Origin: CAUYUA01 sp963575675
GTDB taxonomy: Bacteria > Pseudomonadota > Alphaproteobacteria > Azospirillales > Azospirillaceae
Direction of reading: 5' to 3'
NCBI GenBank assembly: GCA_963575675.1
Contig: CAUYUA010000044.1
Location: forward strand, 3,034-67,033
DNA length: 64,000 nucleotides
This document shows positions 17,396 through 27,075 of this stretch, piece after piece. The notes beneath the pieces were generated by a model. That model did no database searches. It was given only the letters and a program-made list of their open reading frames with translations, and had not been told where the DNA came from. Position 1 is the first letter of the stretch. Each line of letters begins with the position of its first letter. The translations under genes and the position numbers were made by a program.

Positions 17396-17722
17396 AAGGG
17401 TCCAGGGACTGTGTTCCTGGTCGCTCGGGATTATAAGGGGGGAGCGAAAGCCCCCCTTATTCGCGAAGCGATCTTCTTCTGGAATTGATAGAAATTCATG
17501 AATTCACAAGACTGCAATCGTTGTGTAGGCGCTCTAGACGCTCTATAAACAATCTGGATCGTCAACATAACCATTAGACAAAGACCAAGGGCAAAGAGAC
17601 CAAGGGCCAAAGACCAAAAATCAGATCAAAAATTCCGGGGAAAAGATCGCTTCGCGAATAAGGGGGGCTTTCGCTCCCCCCTTATGATCCCGAGCGACCA
17701 GGAACACAGTCCCTGGACCCTT
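17396..17722. repeat. Dispersed repeat, inverted pair with spacer (copy 2)
   Basis: Arms at 17396-17475 and 17643-17722 (80 bp each) are near-identical inverted repeats starting AAGGGTCCAGGGACTGTG. Each holds a CCAGG/CCTGG hairpin, an AAGGGGGG/CCCCCCTT hairpin and an inner TTCGCGAA palindrome. The 167-base spacer has no gene. The pair fills the gap between converging proS and metG and could terminate both transcripts. Confidence 0.92.
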
Positions 17723-17743
17723 CTAATTTTCTGTTGTGCTTTT

Positions 17744-19375
17744 TCACTCGCTCTTATTTGTTTTCGTTGTTTTTTGTTCGTTCTTTTGCTTCTTCTGAGG
17801 CTTCTCGTTTTTCTCAGTTTTTTCGGCTTCCGGGTCTTGAAGGCGTGGGAAAACGCCTTGCGGCGCCGGTAACGGCGTTCCTGCTCGCAGAGCAAATTTC
17901 GGATTGAGACTCTCAAACCCGCGCTCATCCGGAGGAATCGCCAATTGATCCAAAATTCGCGCCGAGGACTCCGGCATGAACGGCTGCGTCAGAATCCCCA
18001 AGTATCGAATAGTCTCCGCCAATACATACAGAACCGTCGCCATACGCGCCGGATCTGTTTTGCGTAAAGCCCACGGCGCCTGCTCGTCAACATAGCGATT
18101 GGCGGAACCAACCACAGCCCACAAAGCATCGAGCGCCTTATGAAATCCTTGAACCAACATCTCTTCGCGAGCCGTTTTCAACAAAGCATCGGCTGCGTCG
18201 AGCAGGCGCTGATCGGCTTCGGTGAATAGTCCCGGTTGAGGAACCACTCCACCGCAGTTTTTAGCGATCATTGATAATACGCGCTGAACCAGATTCCCAT
18301 AATCATTCGCAAGATCGCCGTTGATGCGGTGTGTCATTGCGCGATGGGAGAAATCGCCGTCATTTCCGAAAGGAATTTCGCGCATCAAAAAGTAGCGGGT
18401 CTGATCAAGTCCGTAAGTATTGACCAGAGTCTCCGGCGAGACCACGTTTCCAAGCGACTTCGACATTTTTTGGCCTTCGATCGTCCACCAGCCGTGCGCG
18501 AACACGCGACGTGGAGGTTGCAATCCGGCGGCCATAAGGAATGCGGGCCAATAAACGGCGTGGAAGCGTAGAATATCTTTTCCGACCATGTGAACGTCGG
18601 CGGGCCAATAGCGGGCGTAATCGGAGCCGGCGTCTGTGTTCGGATAACCAACGGCGGTGATGTAATTGGTCAAAGCGTCGAGCCAAACATACATTACATG
18701 ACGATCGTCGTCGGGAATGTGTATTCCCCAATCGAACACGGTGCGGCTGATTGAAAGATCGCGCAGTCCGCTTTTGACGAAGGCGACGACTTCATTACGC
18801 TTTCCCGACGGCATGATAAAGTCGGGATTTTTCGCATAGAAATCAAGCAGAGGCTCTTGCCAAGCCGACAGCCGAAAGAAATAGCTGGATTCTTCCACCC
18901 ATTCGCACTCGGCGCCGCTTGGCGCAATTTTTTTGCCGTTTGGGCCGTCGCGCAGCTCGTCTTCGCCTACGAACGCTTCGTCTCTCACGGCGTACCAACC
19001 GGAATATGACCCTAGGTAAATATGGCCGTTTTCCGAGAGCCGTCGCCATAACGCTTGACAGGAGGCGGCGTGTCTTGGCTCTGTGGTGCGGATGAAGTCA
19101 TCGGCTGTGTAGTTCATCAACGGCAGCAAATCGCGAAATCGCTGCGAAACTCGATCGGTGAAGGTCTGAGGAGCTATTCCGGCGGCTTGCGCCGATTTTT
19201 GCACTTTTTGTCCGTGTTCGTCGGTTCCGGTGAGGAATTTTACGTCTCGACCATCCAGCCGCATAAAACGCGCTAGAACGTCGCACGCTAAAGTTGTGTA
19301 GGCGTGGCCGATGTGCGGGGAGTCGTTGACGTAGTAGATCGGGGTGGTCACGTAGTATGGGCGGCTCTCGGTCAT
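17744..19375 (-). CDS. metG: Methionyl-tRNA synthetase
   Basis: Charges initiator and elongator tRNA-Met. The class I HIGH motif is in YYVNDSPHIGHAYTT (residues 14-28) and KMSKS in GQKMSKSLGNVVS. The 543-residue enzyme lacks the C-terminal tRNA-binding domain found in longer versions and ends instead with an extreme Lys/Glu/Asn-rich tail. The anticodon-binding helical domain is recognisable (YVDEQAPWALRKTDP). It lies 117 bases after holB in the same direction, the usual alphaproteobacterial neighbour, so the two are probably co-transcribed. Its stop lies 21 bases beyond the right arm of repeat copy 2. Confidence 0.97.
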   Translation of the reverse strand: MTESRPYYVTTPIYYVNDSPHIGHAYTTLACDVLARFMRLDGRDVKFLTGTDEHGQKVQKSAQAAGIAPQTFTDRVSQRFRDLLPLMNYTADDFIRTTEPRHAASCQALWRRLSENGHIYLGSYSGWYAVRDEAFVGEDELRDGPNGKKIAPSGAECEWVEESSYFFRLSAWQEPLLDFYAKNPDFIMPSGKRNEVVAFVKSGLRDLSISRTVFDWGIHIPDDDRHVMYVWLDALTNYITAVGYPNTDAGSDYARYWPADVHMVGKDILRFHAVYWPAFLMAAGLQPPRRVFAHGWWTIEGQKMSKSLGNVVSPETLVNTYGLDQTRYFLMREIPFGNDGDFSHRAMTHRINGDLANDYGNLVQRVLSMIAKNCGGVVPQPGLFTEADQRLLDAADALLKTAREEMLVQGFHKALDALWAVVGSANRYVDEQAPWALRKTDPARMATVLYVLAETIRYLGILTQPFMPESSARILDQLAIPPDERGFESLNPKFALRAGTPLPAPQGVFPRLQDPEAEKTEKNEKPQKKQKNEQKTTKTNKSE

Positions 19376-19492
19376 GGCGCGCGATTCCCAGTAAAGGCGG
19401 AGGAGGTTTTTCGGCAGAGGAACGACGGAAGGCCTCAGGCCGAGGGCCGGAGCCTTGTTTGATCTGTGAATATCTTGGGAGCGAGTTTATCT

Positions 19493-20770
19493 TTACGCTA
19501 AAGCGGCGTCCACCGCCAAAAGGGCGCTCATAACAGCCTGTTTGCGATCAAGGTTCGCATAGTCGGCTCGGTTGATCAAGTGGCGCGCTTTTTCCCATAC
19601 CTCCAGCCAACGTTCAAGTCCGTGTTTGCGTCGCAGGCGTTCGACCAGCGCCGCTTCTCCCGGAGTGATCTCGATCGGCGAGTCATTGCATGCTGCGCCG
19701 CGTGCGAGGCGCGCCAACCACCATTCCAGCAAATCCACCACGGTTTCGTAGGTTTCTTCATCATCCTTGCGGGCCATTTGCTCGGCGAAGGCGGAGAGCG
19801 CGCTTGGATCGGCGTTCGGCATGGCGCTGATCAAAGCGATGATTTCGCGATAAAGCGCCACGCCGCCGGCGTTGGCGAGGTTTAAGGCTCGTCCAATGCT
19901 TCCCTCTGACAGGCGAGCCAGGGTGATGTGGTCTTCAGAAGACATGTCGGGGCGATAGCGGCGCAGCAACTCCAATACAATGGCCTCGTCCAGTGGGCGC
20001 AGCAGCAGGGGGCGACAACGGGAGCGAATCGTCGGTAGTAAGCCGCCGGGCGTTTCCGTCACCAACAAAAGCAACGCCCGCGCGGGAGGTTCTTCGAGAA
20101 CCTTCAAGATCGCATTGAGGCCGCTGGCGTTCATCTGTTCGACGCCATCGATGACGACCACGCGCCATCCGCCCTCGGCTGCCGAGTGATGGAGAAAACG
20201 ATTGATTTCCCGCACGTCGTCTACGGCGATTTCGGTTTTCATTCGTCCGCGTTTATCGTCGAACTTGCGTTCTATACTGAGTAGGTCCGCGTGTCCGCTT
20301 GCGCGAACTCTGCGGAAGACGGGGTGTTCGGGAGGAAGGTGGAGAGAGTTCGGATCAATCGACGCCGTTGGAATCGGTGGTTGCGTGATTATCGGCGGCG
20401 GCGGGGCCGGAGGGCGTTTAGGGGGCGGCGCGGCGGCGAACAAGTCTCCTCCGCCGAACAAATCTCCGTTGGATGGGGAGGGCGGCGCGTGATGGATGGG
20501 GGAACGGGCGACGCTTTGTCGTATGGGCTCTAGAGCTGCGGCGTCAGCGGTGGCGGCCAGCGCAAAACGCGCAAAGCGATAGGCAAGAGTGGCTTTGCCG
20601 ATCCCGCCGACTCCGCCGATGAGCCATGCATGATGCATGCGTGCGCTTGAGAATGCTTGGCGTAATGTTTTTTCCGCTTCTTCATGTCCCAGCAGCAATG
20701 GATTGGCGCGCGGCGGCGGATGGCGTTCTGTGGTGAAATCTGGTTCTGGGGGTGCGGATTTGGCCGCCAT
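19493..20770 (-). CDS. holB: DNA polymerase III delta' subunit
   Basis: A clamp-loader AAA+ subunit that helps place the sliding clamp on primed DNA. It has a P-loop (GGVGGIGKATLAYRFAR), an inserted Pro-rich segment, the VDDVREINRFLHHSA and VVVIDGVEQMNASGLNAILKVLEEPP motifs and the arginine region TIRSRCRPLLLRPL. I start at ATG 20770 (MAAKSAPPEPD), as the 57 residues before it do not resemble the family. Length from there is 425 residues. It is followed by metG. The usual upstream partner tmk is absent; an IscR-like gene lies there instead, separated by 29 bases. Confidence 0.93.
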   Translation of the reverse strand: MAAKSAPPEPDFTTERHPPPRANPLLLGHEEAEKTLRQAFSSARMHHAWLIGGVGGIGKATLAYRFARFALAATADAAALEPIRQSVARSPIHHAPPSPSNGDLFGGGDLFAAAPPPKRPPAPPPPIITQPPIPTASIDPNSLHLPPEHPVFRRVRASGHADLLSIERKFDDKRGRMKTEIAVDDVREINRFLHHSAAEGGWRVVVIDGVEQMNASGLNAILKVLEEPPARALLLLVTETPGGLLPTIRSRCRPLLLRPLDEAIVLELLRRYRPDMSSEDHITLARLSEGSIGRALNLANAGGVALYREIIALISAMPNADPSALSAFAEQMARKDDEETYETVVDLLEWWLARLARGAACNDSPIEITPGEAALVERLRRKHGLERWLEVWEKARHLINRADYANLDRKQAVMSALLAVDAALA

Positions 20771-20799
20771 GACGTCGCTGTTGCTTTCGGGGAGAGGGT

Positions 20800-21282
20800 T
20801 TATTTGGAATTGGAGTGCGTCGTCATAGAGGAGGCGAAGGGGGGCGGTATGGGAGCTATTTCGTTGATTCGCCTCTGTTTTACGTCTTCTATAGTGATTC
20901 CGCTGAGGAAGTGGTGAATCTGTCGTCCCAACGCTTCCCATAAATCGTGGGTCAGGCAGTGACCTGTTTCGGTTTTATCGCGGCATCTGTCGGTCGTGTC
21001 CGAGGCGCAACGCAAGGTTTCAATTGGTTCGTCCACCGCCAAGATAATGTCGGAGATTCGAGTTTTGTCCGCAGGGTGGGCCAACAGATAGCCGCCTCCC
21101 GGGCCGCGCACGCTGTTGACGAGCCCATTTTTGCGTAAGCGCGAAAACAATTGCTCAAGATAAGAGAGAGAAATCTCTTGCCGTTCGGCGATTTCCACCA
21201 ACGCGACGGGATAACCGTCGCCGTGAGTGGCCATATCCACGATCGCCATGACTGCATATCGACCTCGGGTGCTTAACCTCAT
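20800..21282 (-). CDS. Rrf2/IscR-family transcriptional regulator
   Basis: A 160-residue winged-helix regulator beginning MRLSTRGRYAVMAIVDMA, with LVEIAERQEISLSYLEQLF as recognition region. Three Cys are spaced as in IscR (RCASDTTDRC, then GHC), so it probably holds a 2Fe-2S cluster that senses iron-sulfur status. Start ATG 21282 has GGGAG eight bases upstream. IscR usually precedes iscS and iscU; here the next gene is holB and no isc or suf genes are in the window. Whether it co-transcribes with holB is unclear. Confidence 0.88.
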   Translation of the reverse strand: MRLSTRGRYAVMAIVDMATHGDGYPVALVEIAERQEISLSYLEQLFSRLRKNGLVNSVRGPGGGYLLAHPADKTRISDIILAVDEPIETLRCASDTTDRCRDKTETGHCLTHDLWEALGRQIHHFLSGITIEDVKQRRINEIAPIPPPFASSMTTHSNSK

Positions 21283-21736
21283 AGTATTTCTCCCGCTTAA
21301 GCGATCGGCTTCTCGATAGGCGCTTGGTTGAGGGGATCGAAGCAGGTGCTGGTTGGAGCGAGCGAGTTGGGGCGTGGCGGTTAAAAAGACAGCGATGATT
21401 TAAGAGACTTTCTGGAAGAAGATATAAATTTTTGTAATAACCTCAGTCGCTATTCATCAAAGAAAACACCTTGATCTTAAGATTGGCTACTCCTTACTAT
21501 ATTCCATTGTACGATTTTTGCTCGGATAGAAGGATAACACACACGATCTGACGGAACTCAGAAACATTCTTTAATAAAATATTAATTACGGAGAGCTAAC
21601 CTGGGAGCTAACCTGGCCATGTTATCAGTTTTACCTCCTTCTGATTAAGCCATATATGAAGCCCTAGAGAAAGAGTCAAGTTTGTTTTGCAACTTTATTA
21701 ATGCTGTTTATTGATTTTGCTGTAGGGAGAGGCTTT
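21283..21736. other. Intergenic region with 12-base tandem duplication
   Basis: No gene seen in about 450 AT-rich bases. A direct duplication GAGCTAACCTGG occurs twice in tandem (about 21593-21616). It should contain the IscR-like promoter; no single site could be fixed with confidence. Confidence 0.4.
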
Positions 21737-22504
21737 TTAACGCCAGTCCGGGATGCCGTAACGATTGAGAATTGTTAGAAGTTCTCCGGATGATCGCATT
21801 GCGCGCATTCCTTCGGTCCATATCTGAGCGTAGGCTGTCGATGTGGGCAGAGCTGCGGAAAAACCGATGAACACCGGGTCTTCATCAAAGCGATGTGTGA
21901 TTTCGACTTGATCGTTGAGCTTCAATTCTCGGATTTTAGAGATTGCGACGTTGCTGTCTTCGGCCACGACGTCAAGTTTCCGACTCATCAACAGCGTCAA
22001 GAGTTGATCCAATGCGGTTTCATCGGCAGACACGGTTTGAATTTTTTCTGGTTTGGCGGCGATGTAACGATCAAGTTCGGGTTCGTACACATACCCGGCG
22101 ATTACGCCCAAAAGTCTCCCTTGTAATGATTGTGGAGCGTTATACGTAAAATGTTCGCCTTTGCGAGTCAGCAGAATGTTGACGGAAATTCCGATTGGTT
22201 CAATAGGATAAATTAAGCCACGTCCCTGGACCGCAGAAGAACCGACGACGCCATTGATCTTGCCTTCGCGAGCTTGCTCAAGAGACTCTTTCCACTCCAT
22301 GAGTTGGTATTTGATTTCGTGGCCGCGACGTCCAAAAATGATTTTTGCCAATTCAATAGCGTACCCCGGTTTTGGCGAAGATGGTTCGCATAAATAGGGG
22401 CACCATTTGTCAGCTTTCAAGTGAATGACTTCAGCCTTGACCGGTTGCGTAAGGGGTGTCATAATACTGGCTGTCATCAACGCTGTTAAAAATTGTATTG
22501 CCAT
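21737..22504 (-). CDS. Periplasmic amino-acid-type solute-binding protein
   Basis: A family 3 extracellular solute-binding protein of about 255 residues. The signal peptide is FLTALMTASIMTPLTQPVKA. A PGYAIELAKIIFGRRGHEIK segment follows, typical of the amino-acid-binding lobe. I start at ATG 22504 for a compact signal; an ATG at 22561 would add 19 residues. No permease or ATPase is next to it, so it may serve a distant transporter or act as a sensor domain. The ligand is unknown. It is divergent from the HpnA-like gene. Confidence 0.82.
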   Translation of the reverse strand: MAIQFLTALMTASIMTPLTQPVKAEVIHLKADKWCPYLCEPSSPKPGYAIELAKIIFGRRGHEIKYQLMEWKESLEQAREGKINGVVGSSAVQGRGLIYPIEPIGISVNILLTRKGEHFTYNAPQSLQGRLLGVIAGYVYEPELDRYIAAKPEKIQTVSADETALDQLLTLLMSRKLDVVAEDSNVAISKIRELKLNDQVEITHRFDEDPVFIGFSAALPTSTAYAQIWTEGMRAMRSSGELLTILNRYGIPDWR

Positions 22505-22721
22505 GTAGGCGTCCGCTTTTCTTACAGCCCCTCGTCCAAGCGCTTTGTATATTATGTGCATTTGGCGTTTTCTTTCTACGCTTCCATGAGACCGGTTGTT
22601 TTTTCATTTTACAAGCAGTTTACTCTGAAGACGGTAAAGGAAGGGAAGCGAAAAGAGAAAATCCAGATAAAGTTTGGTTATTGATGATTGTGTCACAATA
22701 AGATATAAGGGGTTATGGAGA

Positions 22722-23711
22722 GTGACGACTCTTGTGACCGGCGCGACGGGGTTTTTGGGGTCCGCCGTGGCGCGCAGTTTGATTGCGAGAGGGGACAAAG
22801 TTCGCGTTTTAGTGCGCGCGTCGAGCCCAAGGTCCAATTTGGATGGAATGTCGGTTGAAGTCGTTGAAGGAGACCTTGCCGACCCTGTGTCGTTGCGCCG
22901 TTGTCTGGTGGGGTGTTCGGCGCTGTATCATGTGGCTGCGGATTATCGGTTATGGGCGCCGCAACCACAGAGTCTTTATCGCATCAACGTCGACGCTACG
23001 CGAGATTTGTTGTCGGCTGCGGTGGAGGTGGGTGTTTCGCGGATTGTGTACACCAGCAGCGTCGCCACTCTGGGGATGAATCCCGATGGAGCCTCTGCGG
23101 ATGAAGAGACGCCGGTTGCGTTGGATCAAATGATTGGTCATTATAAGCGTTCGAAGTTCCTGGCCGAGCAGGAAGTTCTTCGGTTGACGCGTGAGAAGAA
23201 GGCGCCGGTGGTGATCGTTAATCCATCGACTCCGGTTGGGCCACGAGACATAAAGCCGACGCCGACGGGGAAAATGGTCGTTAACTCGGCTGCGGGGCGA
23301 ATGCCCGCCTATGTTGACACAGGGTTAAATATCGTTCATGTCGATGATGTCGCATTAGGTCATTTGTTGGCGTTCGAAAGAGGATTGGTTGGCGAGCGTT
23401 ATATTTTGGGGGGAGAAAATCTATCTCTTTATGAGGTGTTTTCGATGATTGCGGCATTGACGGGGCGTTGTGCGCCACGGGTGCGATTGCCGCATTGGGT
23501 GTTGTTGCCGGTGGCGCTGGCGTCGGAAGGGTGGTCGCGTTGGGTGAGCGGTCGCGAGCCTGTGGTGACTTTGGATTGCGTTCGTATGGCGCGGAAGAAG
23601 ATGTTTTTTACATCGGCTAAGGCGGAACGGGTGTTGGGGTATCGAGCGCGTCCGGCGGTTGAGGCGTTTCGTGACGCTGTGACGTGGTTGCAGGAAACCG
23701 GCCGTCTTTAG
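22722..23711 (+). CDS. hpnA: NAD-dependent epimerase/dehydratase, HpnA-like
   Basis: An extended short-chain dehydrogenase. The Rossmann NAD motif TGATGFLGSAVA is at the N-terminus, the active site YKRSK (Tyr-x-x-x-Lys) lies in GHYKRSKFLAEQE, and the NPSTPVGPRDIKPTPTG block is characteristic of hopanoid-associated sugar epimerases. It probably modifies the side chain of bacteriohopanepolyols or another sugar nucleotide. I chose GTG 22722, with AAGGGG nine bases upstream; the longer TTG start at 22674 adds an unrelated 16 residues. No other hpn genes are nearby, so the pathway assignment rests on sequence similarity by eye. Confidence 0.82.
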   Translation: MTTLVTGATGFLGSAVARSLIARGDKVRVLVRASSPRSNLDGMSVEVVEGDLADPVSLRRCLVGCSALYHVAADYRLWAPQPQSLYRINVDATRDLLSAAVEVGVSRIVYTSSVATLGMNPDGASADEETPVALDQMIGHYKRSKFLAEQEVLRLTREKKAPVVIVNPSTPVGPRDIKPTPTGKMVVNSAAGRMPAYVDTGLNIVHVDDVALGHLLAFERGLVGERYILGGENLSLYEVFSMIAALTGRCAPRVRLPHWVLLPVALASEGWSRWVSGREPVVTLDCVRMARKKMFFTSAKAERVLGYRARPAVEAFRDAVTWLQETGRL

Positions 23712-23801
23712 GGGCTGTCCGACTTTAGGGTCTGTCCGGACAGGCTCTTCGTATTCGACGCTTACGGAGGCCGTTCACACAGACAAACGGTTCCAGAGGA
23801 G

Positions 23802-23877
23802 GATCGCTTCGCGAATAAGGGGAGCTTTCGCTCTCCCCTTATAATCCCCAGCGACCAGGAACACAGTCCCTGGACCC
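23802..23877. repeat. Dispersed repeat, single arm (copy 3)
   Basis: One arm in the right-hand orientation: GATCGCTTCGCG, the GGGGAG...CTCCCC hairpin, then GGAACACAGTCCCTGGACCC. It lies between the converging HpnA-like and FG-GAP genes. A separate perfect palindrome CTGTCCGGACAG is at 23732-23743. Confidence 0.9.
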
Positions 23878-23907
23878 ATCTAATTCTGTTGTTTTCGTTT
23901 ATCACTT

Positions 23908-25272
23908 CTACTCAGGAGGATAGGGAACGGTTAAAACGCGGCCAACTGGCGGATCGTTAATCACGACTTCTGTTCCATTCGGCCAGAAGATTACAATTTT
24001 TTCCACATTCGTTACGTGACCCAGTCCGAAATGAGCTGTCGGCTCCATTTGGCTCAAGTATCCTCCTCCGGCACAAATTGCGCGGCGCTGAGTTCGGCCC
24101 CCTGCAATGCATGTCACTATAGCGCCGCGAGCTGGCGCTCCCGCCGCCGTCAGCGGCATAACACGCACCCAAGCGTTATTATTCTGCGGTGTTCGATATA
24201 CGCTCACGGAATGAGAAGTCGATTCATTGTGACAAAGTAACAATTCTAGTCGCCCATCGCCATCGATATCACATGCAACGGCGCCGACTCCGTGATTGCG
24301 CGGCTCCGCCGCATCGCCGATTTCGATTTCTTGCCACTGATCATGCCGCCAACCGAACAACCGATTGGGTTGACCGAAGTTGTGGAAGAATAGTTCTTCA
24401 TACCCGTCGTTGTCGAAGTCTGCGGCGATTACTGCGTTGACGCGAGAGGGCAAAGAAAGGTCCGATGGCGCAATATCGATAAAACTCCCGCCGCGTTGTG
24501 TAAATAAACGATGTGATCCCTCCCAATTTCCGCATAACAGTGCGAAGCGCCCATCGTATGGGGCGTCGACGACGGCGATTCCTCGTCCTGCTTGTCGCGC
24601 GTCCGCCAGAGGCCAACGTTCCGCGACGTCTTCGAAGGTTCCATCACCGAGGTTGCGGAATAAGAAATTGGGCCCGTGCTCGTTGGAGACGAACAAATCC
24701 ATGTGATCAGAGATTAACGGGAGTGCTGCGCATGCGCTTCCTACGGCGATCAGATCGATTCCGGCGTCTTCGGAGACGTCGGAAAGCTGCCCATGCGCAT
24801 CCAGCTCATAAAGAGTAATGGGGGCGCGATTATTGGCGACGGCGAAACCATACCGCCCGCGTCCGAAGCGGTCGAGGCAAGCGACTGTGCGACCGACGTA
24901 GGGGCTGACGACTTTGTTGTTTTCCGGTTGAGCCAGTAGATCCAGCCACCTCTGGCCAAAAGAGGCGAATAGTCGATCCGATTGTTTTCGAATGTTGGAA
25001 TCTTTTTCACCGTTGACGATATAAAGCTCCTCGCGTCCATCTCCGTCTATGTCTGCGGCGGCGACGGCCAGAGCGAAACCAGAGGGATCGGTTAAGGGCG
25101 TTGGAGTGCAATTCACCAATCTGCCTTTGTTCCACTTGAGAGCCCGATTGGGCGCTCCATGGCCAGTGACAATGATCTCGAAAGCCCCGTCGCCGTCGAT
25201 GTCGCAGACGGCGGCGCCGAAACTCGGGTAAGCCGGAGTTTCGGCCAAGAGATGTGTGCAGTCGAGAAACAT
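23908..25272 (-). CDS. FG-GAP/ASPIC-UnbV repeat protein
   Basis: A 454-residue beta-propeller-like protein with repeated calcium-binding FG-GAP loops (DIDGDGAFE, DIDGDGREE, DFDNDGYEE, DIDGDGRLE). A C-terminal ASPIC/UnbV domain (GGGYLSQMEPTAHFGLG, then VFWPNG-like IFWPNGTEV) follows. Such proteins are usually secreted, yet this one begins MFLDCTHLLAETPAYPSFG with no signal peptide. Start ATG 25272 follows AAGGAG at eight bases, so the start is well supported. It lies 69 bases after tldD in the same direction, with a short hairpin (25291-25315) in the gap. Function unknown. Confidence 0.88.
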   Translation of the reverse strand: MFLDCTHLLAETPAYPSFGAAVCDIDGDGAFEIIVTGHGAPNRALKWNKGRLVNCTPTPLTDPSGFALAVAAADIDGDGREELYIVNGEKDSNIRKQSDRLFASFGQRWLDLLAQPENNKVVSPYVGRTVACLDRFGRGRYGFAVANNRAPITLYELDAHGQLSDVSEDAGIDLIAVGSACAALPLISDHMDLFVSNEHGPNFLFRNLGDGTFEDVAERWPLADARQAGRGIAVVDAPYDGRFALLCGNWEGSHRLFTQRGGSFIDIAPSDLSLPSRVNAVIAADFDNDGYEELFFHNFGQPNRLFGWRHDQWQEIEIGDAAEPRNHGVGAVACDIDGDGRLELLLCHNESTSHSVSVYRTPQNNNAWVRVMPLTAAGAPARGAIVTCIAGGRTQRRAICAGGGYLSQMEPTAHFGLGHVTNVEKIVIFWPNGTEVVINDPPVGRVLTVPYPPE

Positions 25273-25290
25273 TGGGCTGCTCCTTGCTTA

Positions 25291-25315
25291 AAGAACTCGA
25301 CAAGGGCGAGTTCTT
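25291..25315. repeat. Short hairpin between tldD and FG-GAP gene
   Basis: AAGAACTCG and CGAGTTCTT pair across a 7-base loop. On the minus strand it is followed by only TTTAAG, so it is at best a weak attenuator between the two genes. Confidence 0.5.
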
Positions 25316-25341
25316 ATCGAATGAGGGGGCAGGTGGTTTAT

Positions 25342-26781
25342 TTAGGTTGCTGTTCCCCCTACGGTGACGCCATCGATGCGTAAAGTCGGCTGTCCGACGC
25401 CGACGGCGACGCCTTGGCCGTCCTTGCCGCAGACGCCGACGCCGGGGTCTAGCGCGCAATCATTGCCGATCATTGAAACGCGGGTCAATACGTCTGGACC
25501 GTTGCCGACTAAGGAGGCTCCTTTGACGGCGGGACCGATGCGTCCGTTTTCGATCAGGTAGGCTTCGGAGGCGCTGAAGACGAATTTTCCGGAGGTGATG
25601 TCGACTTGCCCGCCGCCGAAGTTGACGGCGTAAAGGCCGTTTTTCACGGAAGCGATGATGTCTTCTTGCGCGTAATTTCCACTGCGCATAATTGTGTTGG
25701 TCATGCGAGGGAGGGGCGGATGAGCGTATCCTTGGCGTCTTCCGTTGCCGGTGGGCGCCATATTCATCAGACGGGCGTTCATGCGGTCTTGCATATAGCC
25801 GACCAGAACTCCGTTTTCAATTAACGTAGTGCATTGGGTTGGCGTTCCCTCGTCGTCGACTGAAAGGGAGCCGCGCCGATGTTCTAGGGTTCCATCGTCC
25901 ACCACCGTGACGCCGCGCGCGGCCACTTGAGTTCCAAGCAGATTGGAGAAAGCCGATATTTTTTTGCGGTTGAAATCGCCTTCCAATCCGTGGCCGACCG
26001 CTTCGTGGAGCATAACGCCGGGCCATCCCGGACCAAGAACCACGGTCATTTCTCCGGCCGGAGCGGGAACGGAGTCGAGGTTGACCAAGGCTTGACGAAG
26101 GGCTTCATCGGCGAAGGCGCGCCACGTTTCCGGCTGAAGGTAGAGATCGTAAAGGACTCGTCCGCCGCCCCCATGGGAGCCATGCTCCATGCGATCGCCT
26201 TGGGCGACCACCACGGACACGTTGAGTCGGACTTGCGGCCGTAAATCGGCGACGCGTTTGCCGTCGGGGCGGATGATCTGCACGGCTTGCCATGAGCCGG
26301 TGAGCGAGATGCTGACTTGGGCGATTCGCGGATCGCGAGCGCGCACGTAAGCGTCGATTTCGCTCAAAAGTTTGATCTTGGCGTCGAAGGGCGTCAACGA
26401 CAACGGGTTGTCGCCGATGTAGAAACGGCGCGTGACGGCCTGAAGGGGGAGGGCGACGGTTCCGCCGTAGCCGCGATGCACGGCGCGCACGGTTTCGGCT
26501 GCGCGTCGAAGGGCGGCGTCCGAAAGCGAGGAGGCGTGTGCATACCCCGAAGCTTCTCCTGCCGTTGAGCGTAGGCCGAATCCTTGATTGATATCGAAGC
26601 TGGCGTTTTTCAGACGTCCGTCGTCCCAGCTCAGACTTTCCGACTGTGCGTATTCCAGAAACAATTCGCCGTCATCGGCTCCGGCCAGCGCGTCCGAGAC
26701 CACCGTTTCCACGGTCGGTAGGTTGAGACCGGCGCGATTAAAAAACAGGTCGTCGGTAATGGCGAGAGCAGACGTGGACAT
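25342..26781 (-). CDS. tldD: Metalloprotease TldD
   Basis: A 479-residue TldD subunit of the TldD/TldE (PmbA) zinc protease, which processes small peptides such as ribosomal natural products and degrades unfolded peptides. The HExxxH zinc motif is in LHEAVGHGLEGDFNRK, and the flanking VVDDGTLEHRRGSLSVDDEG and GRRQGYAHPPLPRMTNT blocks are typical. I start at ATG 26781 (MSTSALAITDD), with GGAG eight bases upstream; the open frame extends to 27081 without family-like sequence. The partner tldE is not in the window. The 340-base upstream region holds a 13-bp hairpin. Confidence 0.95.
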   Translation of the reverse strand: MSTSALAITDDLFFNRAGLNLPTVETVVSDALAGADDGELFLEYAQSESLSWDDGRLKNASFDINQGFGLRSTAGEASGYAHASSLSDAALRRAAETVRAVHRGYGGTVALPLQAVTRRFYIGDNPLSLTPFDAKIKLLSEIDAYVRARDPRIAQVSISLTGSWQAVQIIRPDGKRVADLRPQVRLNVSVVVAQGDRMEHGSHGGGGRVLYDLYLQPETWRAFADEALRQALVNLDSVPAPAGEMTVVLGPGWPGVMLHEAVGHGLEGDFNRKKISAFSNLLGTQVAARGVTVVDDGTLEHRRGSLSVDDEGTPTQCTTLIENGVLVGYMQDRMNARLMNMAPTGNGRRQGYAHPPLPRMTNTIMRSGNYAQEDIIASVKNGLYAVNFGGGQVDITSGKFVFSASEAYLIENGRIGPAVKGASLVGNGPDVLTRVSMIGNDCALDPGVGVCGKDGQGVAVGVGQPTLRIDGVTVGGTAT

Positions 26782-27075
26782 AGAGCGCTCCGAAAAACAG
26801 TCGTTTGCGTAGGGTGCGCGTCCGGTGTCTGTTTGACAAAGGAGGCGCAGGCGTTTTTGCCGGTCTTCGGCCTGCTGATCTTTGGAGGGCGCGATAAGAA
26901 CGCGCAAATCCGCCCGGTCGTCATGAGCGTTATTGGATATTGGACAACGGGGCCGTGTTGACGTTGACCGTGAGCGTTCATCAAATCGAGACAACGCGAA
27001 TCGAGAAACAACGAATCTGCGTGTCGAAAAGTGACGTTGCGCTTGCTCGGAAATAGCGAAGCGGATAGTGGGAGG

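Noticed and set aside
17626..17928. Arg/Lys-rich frame between proS and metG
   Set aside because: It runs through the repeat arm and over the metG end and shows no protein features.
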